This document shows, piece after piece, positions 58,346-64,000 of a stretch of DNA of 64,000 nt. Origin of the DNA: Girardinichthys multiradiatus (Eukaryota; Chordata; Actinopteri; Cyprinodontiformes; Goodeidae). Every line of letters starts with the position of its first letter. The first letter of the stretch is position 1. Where the stretch lies: the NCBI RefSeq assembly GCF_021462225.1, contig NC_061800.1, forward strand, positions 10,511,002-10,575,001, given 5' to 3'. Below the pieces are notes generated by a model. It did no database searches. It was not told the origin of the DNA and saw only the letters and a list, made by a program, of their open reading frames with translations. Position numbers and translations under genes: made by a program.

Positions 58346-58834
58346 ATAGTAATTAATTTGCTAAATTCATGAAAATACTTCCATAACAAGAGAATTACCC
58401 TTATACTCAATGGTTTAAGTACAAAATGGTTTGTTTAAGGCTATAAAATGGAAAGACAGATGAGATGACTACAGGTTGGGGAAGCGTGAAATTTGATCCA
58501 GAGCAGTTAGTGTGTAATGCTTCATGAAGGCTGGATGTTGTTTCTCAGTTGTAATCAATGGGTTTTGAAGTTGATTCCAACCCAGCTGTTGTGTACAGTA
58601 AAAGCTCATAAAATGTTCATACCAATAGTTGATGCCCTCTTCTTTTTCTTCTTCCTGTGTGGAGCTGTGTCATGCAGATCTGGGGTCAGATGGTCTCTGC
58701 TGTCAGAGTTACTCCTGTTGGTCGTGTTCTCCATCTCCACCTCCAGCCCCACTGCAGCAGAGCAGCACAGAACAGATACTGCTGAGTAAAACAGAAAAGA
58801 CTTGCAGGTGGAGCTGCAGGTGGTGCATGCTCAC
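58346..58834. other. tmem237 intron, possible microexon
   Basis: A minus-strand CACACAG acceptor followed by a short Lys/Arg/Glu-coding stretch and a GTATGA donor (58623-58654) could be a very small exon. However, the 32-base version does not give the phase needed by the exon at 55178, and the 28-base version depends on an unusual GAAG acceptor. Not called as an exon. Confidence 0.3.
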
Positions 58835-58916
58835 CTTCGCCCTGTTCCTCTGCTTCTATCACATCCTTCTTCACTTTTTTCTTCTTGCTCTTCACTGTCG
58901 GCATAGTGACGTTTCT
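58835..58916 (-). CDS. tmem237: Candidate tmem237 start exon (ATG at 58904)
   Basis: The minus strand has a TTTCACAG acceptor (58917 onward), 12 bases of leader, ATG at 58902-58904, then MPTVKSKKKKVKKDVIEAEE QGE and a GTGAGC donor. A lysine-rich N-terminal stretch would suit TMEM237, whose N-terminal half is basic and poorly conserved. Phase does not connect directly to the exon at 55178, so at least one more exon must lie between. A 5' exon further upstream (donor CTCAG|GTGAGA at about 61014, minus) is possible. Confidence 0.5.
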
Positions 58917-60284
58917 CTGTGAAATTGCCGTTCAAGTTCCTTTTGTGTGAACAACATTGAAGATGTTTGAAGACTGACTGTGTTGAAAGGTCCCCACCTT
59001 TATAAGACTAATTTAGGTCACCAGACGAATGTTTAATGAGGATTTTGAGGTGGCCGTGTGGTGATGCATGTTAGAGATAACTGGATTAGCCTGAGAACAG
59101 GTGGCGGAGCAACGCATTGGGAAACATATCAAAGAGCACAAACTGTGCACTTTCCAGCATGGTTAGTTTTATACCCATCAGTGCCATCTGCCAAATGTCT
59201 AATTTCACAAAAATTTGTGAATCTGCACAAAAACATTTGGCCTCAGAGCCAAAGCCAGCCTTTAGACTCTTTCCATATGACCCTCAATTATCTCAGATTA
59301 AAAAAAGACAAAATCTGAATTCATTTATAAAGAACCTGTATTTTGTAGTACATTTTTAAAATATTGATCCTCCAGGCCTTAAGACGTGTGCAGAGTAACA
59401 AAGCACTGGTTTCCCACCTGTTGCTGTGCACTGATCGTCAGCTGGCTGAAAGAGCACTAGTACACTTTTCCTTTACTGAGAAAAAAAGACAAATTTGGAA
59501 ACTAATGGAGTACCACCTATCACTGCTATTCAGTTAAAAGCTGAAGTTAACAAGCTACTGTTAAGCAGCTGTATGCTTGCTGGCTACCCAGCAGATATCA
59601 TGACTATTTAACCACCCGGTATGTACTGGTTAGTATAGCCATTCTATAAAGGGCAGAATGAAAAAATTGTATGTGCAGTAAATACTTTAAAACCCTCAGT
59701 AAATGTACTGGTCATTAATTTTTCTTGAAAATTGAACAACAGTAAAAACATTATTTTAACTGTAAAGTAAAAATAATGTTTGCTTTTCTGTTTTAAATAA
59801 AAGCAACTAATTTTCTTCAATCAAGTCTTACATCTTTGATGACTAAAACAAGGATTTCTGATGAAATTCAGGCGTTGTATTACACTTATAACATGGAATT
59901 ATTGTCAGACAGGGATCCAAACCCTATGCTGTTTGTCTTTGAGCATAATTTAACATTCAAACATTTCACAGTTATCTATTTTTCTTTAAATATTTCTCAA
60001 TAGGTCACTTTCAATCTTTATTAAACTGATAAAGCATAATTTTTACCCTGATATAAATGTGTTTAATTCATGTTAAAATAATGATAATAAACTAGATTAA
60101 CATCAGTTAATGTTAAATTTCTTGATTAATTAAATAAAGTACGTTTTAGTCCAGTCCTTCACTATATACTCCAGCTTAGGGTTTCCTTCTTCTTACTCTG
60201 AATCTGGGAATTTTAATATTATCAGGAAACCTAAATCTACATTTAAAACTTTTGTTGTCAAGTCTAACCAGTAAAAGTCCTTGA
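58917..60284. other. Upstream of candidate tmem237 start exon, unassigned
   Basis: No recognisable repeat. May include tmem237 intron 1 or promoter sequence. Confidence 0.35.
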
Positions 60285-60470
60285 AGGGTCACGGGAGGCT
60301 GGTAACCTATCTTCGCCAGTCACTAGGCGAGAGTACCCGAGCTGGTGGTACACCAGTCCATCACAGGGCAACACTGAGACACATAGGACAGATAACCAAG
60401 CACACACACATACCTAACAGTCATCTAACCTTCCTGCTGAAAGGCAACAGTGCTACCAACTGTGATAGCC
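60285..60470 (-). repeat. Degenerate SINE copy
   Basis: TCACGGGAGGCTGGTAACCT, then CACCAGTCCATCACAGGGCA, then CTGCTGAAAGGCAACAGTGC follow the complement of the tRNA-headed SINE with a large internal deletion. Confidence 0.65.
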
Positions 60471-61860
60471 CAGTGTAGTGTGATGTAGACAGTCAATGTG
60501 ACAAAATGTCACATTTCTGAACGAACTGAACTGGAATATTATTTTAATAAGTTTGATTTGTTCTGAAACGAATCAAAGTCATTTGATACACGGAGAGAAA
60601 TATAGGTCTCGAGTCTTTGGGGCACGAGTATAAGTCAAGTCTGAAGTCTTTCTGTTTGCAAACTTAGTGCATCCTGAGTCCAAAAGAAGAGTCAGAATCA
60701 CAGGACCACTTTAAGCCTTAAACTTAGGTATAAATGCCATCACACTCTGGTATTTTATTTTAAGATTATAATACTGTGAAACTCATACCAGGCCATACCT
60801 ACATGTCATCAACATTCACAATTTGAAAAGGTAAAACATATTAATACGTTTTGATGACAGCAAGGGAAACTTTTAAAGTGCTGTTTCAAGGAATATAATA
60901 TAAAGTACATCCTGATGTACATACATGTACATTGATTGACGTTCTTATATCCAATCATGAAGTACTATCGCTACTCTAGAAACAACTTTTTGCACGATGC
61001 GCTTTTGTATTCTCACCTGAGCAGCTAAGTCAGTCTGTAGAGATAAAATCCTGCAGGTGGTCCCTCTGTGTGTCTGATCTTATCAAGGCAAAGTGTCTTA
61101 TAGCTAGGCAGAGAAGAAAAACTCCTTTATCTTTTAGTCTTCTGGTTTAGTCCCAGAATTGTCTTAAAACTGACTTCTGGTTCATTTGGATGAAAGCCTG
61201 AAATCTAACCAAAAGGTGAGGAGTTAAACCATAGCTAAAAGGAAGCACAGACACACCAGGTCTGTACCTTCGACACTGATGTCAGGGTTTAAAGTGGATC
61301 ATGTGCTGAGCCCTGACAGCTTCTGGAAGCTTTGTGATTGGCTAATCAGATGTGATGTCACCTGTGGACAGAGCTATAATTTAACTATTGATGCTAATAA
61401 TCTTGCTGTTCTTCATGCTTAGCAGCGTTTCCATCTGTAGTCTGATTTCATTTATTAGGTAGAAAAAGCTATCCAAACCATCTTGGTTCTATGTGCAAAA
61501 GAAATTTCCACCCTCATTAAATTGTGAAATAACGGTGGCTAAGCAAGTATTTTTGAAATGCTGACTTTAATTTCACTCTTTATAATTACAGCCAAACGTG
61601 TGAAATCAAAAGATCTTCTAAACAGAACCTGTCTGATAACCTTAAGTAGGCTCAGCAATCTCAAAAAGCAAGTAATCATTTACCAATCTGAAGAAATTCA
61701 AGAACACATAAGACATATATCTATCTGGAAAGGCTCCAAAGCCATTTCTAAGTCTTTGGAACAGTGAGAGCCATTTAACAGTCATATTCAGTAAAGTACA
61801 ATATGGGTTCAGATGAGGCTCGTTTGTCAGATTAAAAGTACCTTTTGAAGACAACATTTA
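60471..61860. other. Unassigned sequence, possible tmem237 promoter side
   Basis: Nothing firmly recognised. A GTGAGA donor-like site on the minus strand at about 61014 could end a non-coding first exon of tmem237. Confidence 0.3.
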
Positions 61861-61865
61861 AATTC

Positions 61866-62912
61866 AAATTAAAAAATCCTTAATTCATCCCGAAGGGAAA
61901 TTAAATGTTGTTGTAGCTCATATTATACAGGTTTCTTCAAAGAGCTGCTGTAGATCCTGATGGCTGTGAGCAGGAAGGATCTCCTGTTGCGCTCCGTCTT
62001 ACAGTGGATCTAAAGAAGCCTCTGACTGAAAACTCATGAGGAAGATGCTCAGGGTTCTCCAAGATGTTCATAATTTCATGAAGAATCCATCTTTGCACAA
62101 TGATCTCCAGAGGTTCCAGAGGAGTCCCCAGAACAGAGCCAGCCTTCTTTATCAGCTTGTTGAGCTTTTTTAAGTCTCTGGCACTGATGCTGCTTCCCCA
62201 GCAGATGATGGCAGAAGAGATCACACTTTCCACAACAGACTTATAGAATATATGCAGCGTCTTGCTGCAAACACCAAAGGACCTAAGCTTCCTCAAGAAG
62301 TCTGCTCTGTCCCTTCTTGTAGATGGCTTCACAGTTGCATCTCCACTCCAGTCTGTTGTCCAGGTGAACACCGAGGTATTTATACTCCTCCATCACCTCC
62401 ACCTCTTCTCCCATGATGGAAATGGTGTTTGACTTATTCTTGTTTCTCTTAAAATCTACAATCATCTCCTTTGTTTTAGTCACATTCAAGACGAGATGAT
62501 TGTTTCCACACCATGCCACAAAGCGGTCCACCACCTTTCTGTACTCGGCTTCTTGTCCATCTCTGATCCACCAACGACTGCAGAATCATCCGAGTATTTC
62601 TGCAGATGACAGGAGTCTGTCTTGTACTGGAAGTCTGAGGTGTACAGAGTGAAAAGGAATGGTGAGAGTACAGTCCCCTGTGGTGCTCCTGTGCTGCTGA
62701 CTACCTGGTTAGACTCATAACCCTTCAGTCTCACAAACTGTGGTCTGTTTGTCAGGTAGTCTTTGATCCCAGGAGATTGTGCTGCTGGCTTTGTCCAGAT
62801 GACAGTGGGTTTGTTGAAGCAGGTGTATAATGGCAATTTTAACTCCAACTCCACAGCGATAAGCAAACTGAAGAGGGTCCTGATAGTATATTGTTGGGCC
62901 AACAGAACTCAT
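61866..62912 (-). mobile_element. Rex1/Babar-like LINE, 5'-truncated and frame-broken
   Basis: Minus-strand text: DPLQFAYRCGVGVKIAIIHL, STGAPQGTVLSPFLFTLYTS, LQKYSDDSAVVGG (catalytic box, Ser for the usual Ala in the FADD motif), VDRFVAWCGNNHLVLNVTKT KEMIVDF, VMEEYKYLGVHLDNRLEW, and SSISARDLKKLNKLIKKAGS. The 3' end is TTTCCCTTCGGGATGAATTA then AGGATTTTTTAATTTGAATT. Deletions and frame changes at about 62290, 62540 and 62780. These motifs fit the Rex1/Babar LINEs abundant in fish. Confidence 0.87.
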
Positions 62913-62954
62913 TTTAAGCAGTTATTAAACACACTTCTCCTTGAGGCCACATTT

Positions 62955-63152
62955 CTGTATTAAAATGCTTCTTTATTGGTCTGATGTAATATTCTAATCT
63001 TAAATCTTGGGTTTTCATTAGCTGTAAGTGGATAATCAACATAATGAACAGGAATAAAGGCTTGAAAACACCATTCTGCGTGTAATTAATATATGTAATT
63101 TGGCTAACTTTACTTACTTAAATAAATGAACTTTTCAATAAAATTATTTTTA
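62955..63152 (+). mobile_element. Tc1-like 3' terminal fragment
   Basis: CTTCTTTATTGGTCTGATGT AATATTCTAATC, GGGTTTTCATTAGCTGTAAG, AATAAAGGCTTGAAAACACC, and AATAAATGAACTTTTCAATA reproduce the 3' end of a fish Tc1-like family. The transposase is absent. Confidence 0.65.
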
Positions 63153-63154
63153 TT

Positions 63155-64000
63155 CCACATGATTGTGCATTAATGGAGAAAACAATAAATATGGAGGAAC
63201 ATTGAGGAGGGGCCAATCTACCAACATTAGTCCAAATCGATACAAACAGGAGGTCACAAAGGTCATGAACAATAAGACAGAGATTTGGCAAAAGTGGCTT
63301 CTATGGGAGAGTTCTAAAACCAAAACCACTTCTGACCAAAAAGTCCCAATTTAGTTCTAGTAGATCTATTGGAAGACGTTCTTCCCATTGCACTTGTTGT
63401 AAAACTAAGACATTTCAGAGAAGAACATCATACCAACAGTGTTTGATGTTTAGTGATCTGGGCCTGCTATGCTGCTTCAGGATCTGAAGGACTTGCTGTA
63501 ACTGGAGAAGAATCCCGAAGGAGAATATCCAGGCAACAGTTTGTAGATTTAGCTTCAGTGCACTTGGGTTATGGTTCAGGACCACCATGAAAGCACACTA
63601 GAAAGTCTACTTCTCAATGGCTAAATCTAGACAAAAAAAAGAAAAACAAATTGAAGGTTTTGGAGTGGCCTTGTCCTGCTTGAAAACACTTCAATGTGGC
63701 TACACGTAAAAAGTTCTGCCTGGGACAGCGGGCCAGAATTCCTCCACAGTGATGTAAAAGACTCAATGGCAGTTCTCACAAATGCTTGTCAGTTTTTGCT
63801 GCCAAGGGTGGCACAGCCAGTAATTAGGTTTAGGGGAACTAAAACGTCCACACAGGGCCAGGTTGGTTTAAATGGCTTTGGCCCTTAATACATTAAAATC
63901 CTCATTTGTAAACTGTATTTTGTATTCAGTCAGGTTGTCTTTGTCTATATTAAAATGTATATATCATCAATTGAAACATTTAAGTGTGACAGAATTACAA
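63155..64000 (+). mobile_element. Fossil Tc1-like element (TTTGCCCCCTT family), runs off the window
   Basis: Plus-sense landmarks: GAGGAGGGGCCAATCTACCA, GAGTTCTAAAACCAAAACCA, AGAAGAACATCATACCAACA, TGCTGCTTCAGGATCTGAAG, TGCTGCCAAGGGTGGCACAG CC, and CACACAGGGCCAGGTTGG. The frame is destroyed by many stops. The right inverted repeat lies beyond the window end. Confidence 0.7.

Larger units (their letters stand above)
45594..58916 (-). other. tmem237: tmem237 gene span
   Basis: Seven coding exons from 55178 to 45718 join with matching phases and give a protein colinear with vertebrate TMEM237 from its central QPVGKVFVE region to the C-terminus. The protein has four membrane helices. TMEM237 localises to the ciliary transition zone and is mutated in Joubert syndrome type 14 in humans. 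One or more N-terminal exons between 55178 and 58916 are not firmly placed. Teleosts may have two paralogues; I cannot say which this is. Confidence 0.92.

Overview
This window looks like nuclear DNA from a teleost fish, probably a spiny-rayed (acanthomorph) species. The evidence is vertebrate split genes with GT..AG introns and a repeat load made of Tc1/mariner transposons, Rex3/RTE-like, L2-like and Rex1/Babar-like LINEs, tRNA-headed SINEs and hAT-type MITEs. There is no bacterial operon structure, no CRISPR array and no sign of a new defence or biosynthetic system. Most open frames in the window are transposon remains or shadows of them.

Two host genes can be read, both on the minus strand. 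tmem237 (ciliary transition-zone membrane protein) occupies about 58.9 kb down to 45.6 kb. I place seven well-supported coding exons, including the stop and a poly(A) signal, plus a weaker candidate for the start exon. abi2 (Abl interactor 2, a WAVE-complex subunit) begins at 44337 and runs off the left side. Exons 1 to 3 (44221-44337, 14864-15031, 1959-2135) join in phase and encode the conserved first 154 residues. Its 29-kb first intron and 12.7-kb second intron are packed with transposons. A further unidentified coding exon with a stop (843-970, minus) and a possible 3' UTR lie near the left edge.

Layout: 1-2.2 kb unidentified terminal exon and abi2 exon 3; 2.6-5 kb LINE tail, Tc1-like remnant and an unclassified repeat; 5.8-12 kb two adjoining Rex3/RTE-like LINEs interrupted by a Tc1 element and a solo retroviral LTR; 13-14.4 kb MITEs; 14.9 kb abi2 exon 2; 15.2-20.3 kb a cluster of Tc1-like elements, two of them hosting other insertions; 21.4-24.1 kb MITE and a third copy of the 1.6-kb Tc1 family; 24.3-27.2 kb L2-like LINE plus SINE; 30.3-32.9 kb poly(A) retro-insertion and a head-to-head LINE pair; 35.4-40.2 kb Tc1-like elements, a (TA)n array, L2 and SINE; 42.6-43.5 kb Tc1 fossil; 44.2 kb abi2 exon 1; 45.6-58.9 kb tmem237 with repeats in its introns; 60-64 kb SINE, Rex1-like LINE and Tc1 fossils.

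The most informative structures are: LINE copies sharing an identical internal-deletion junction and an identical abnormal 3' end; a 5'-inverted LINE; a solo LTR with a 4-bp duplication; a 503-bp insertion at an exactly duplicated TTAA inside a transposase codon; a SINE whose 3' end resembles that of the Rex3-like LINE; and two near-perfect short hairpins. All identifications come from reading the sequence and from memory of the families. No database search was run.
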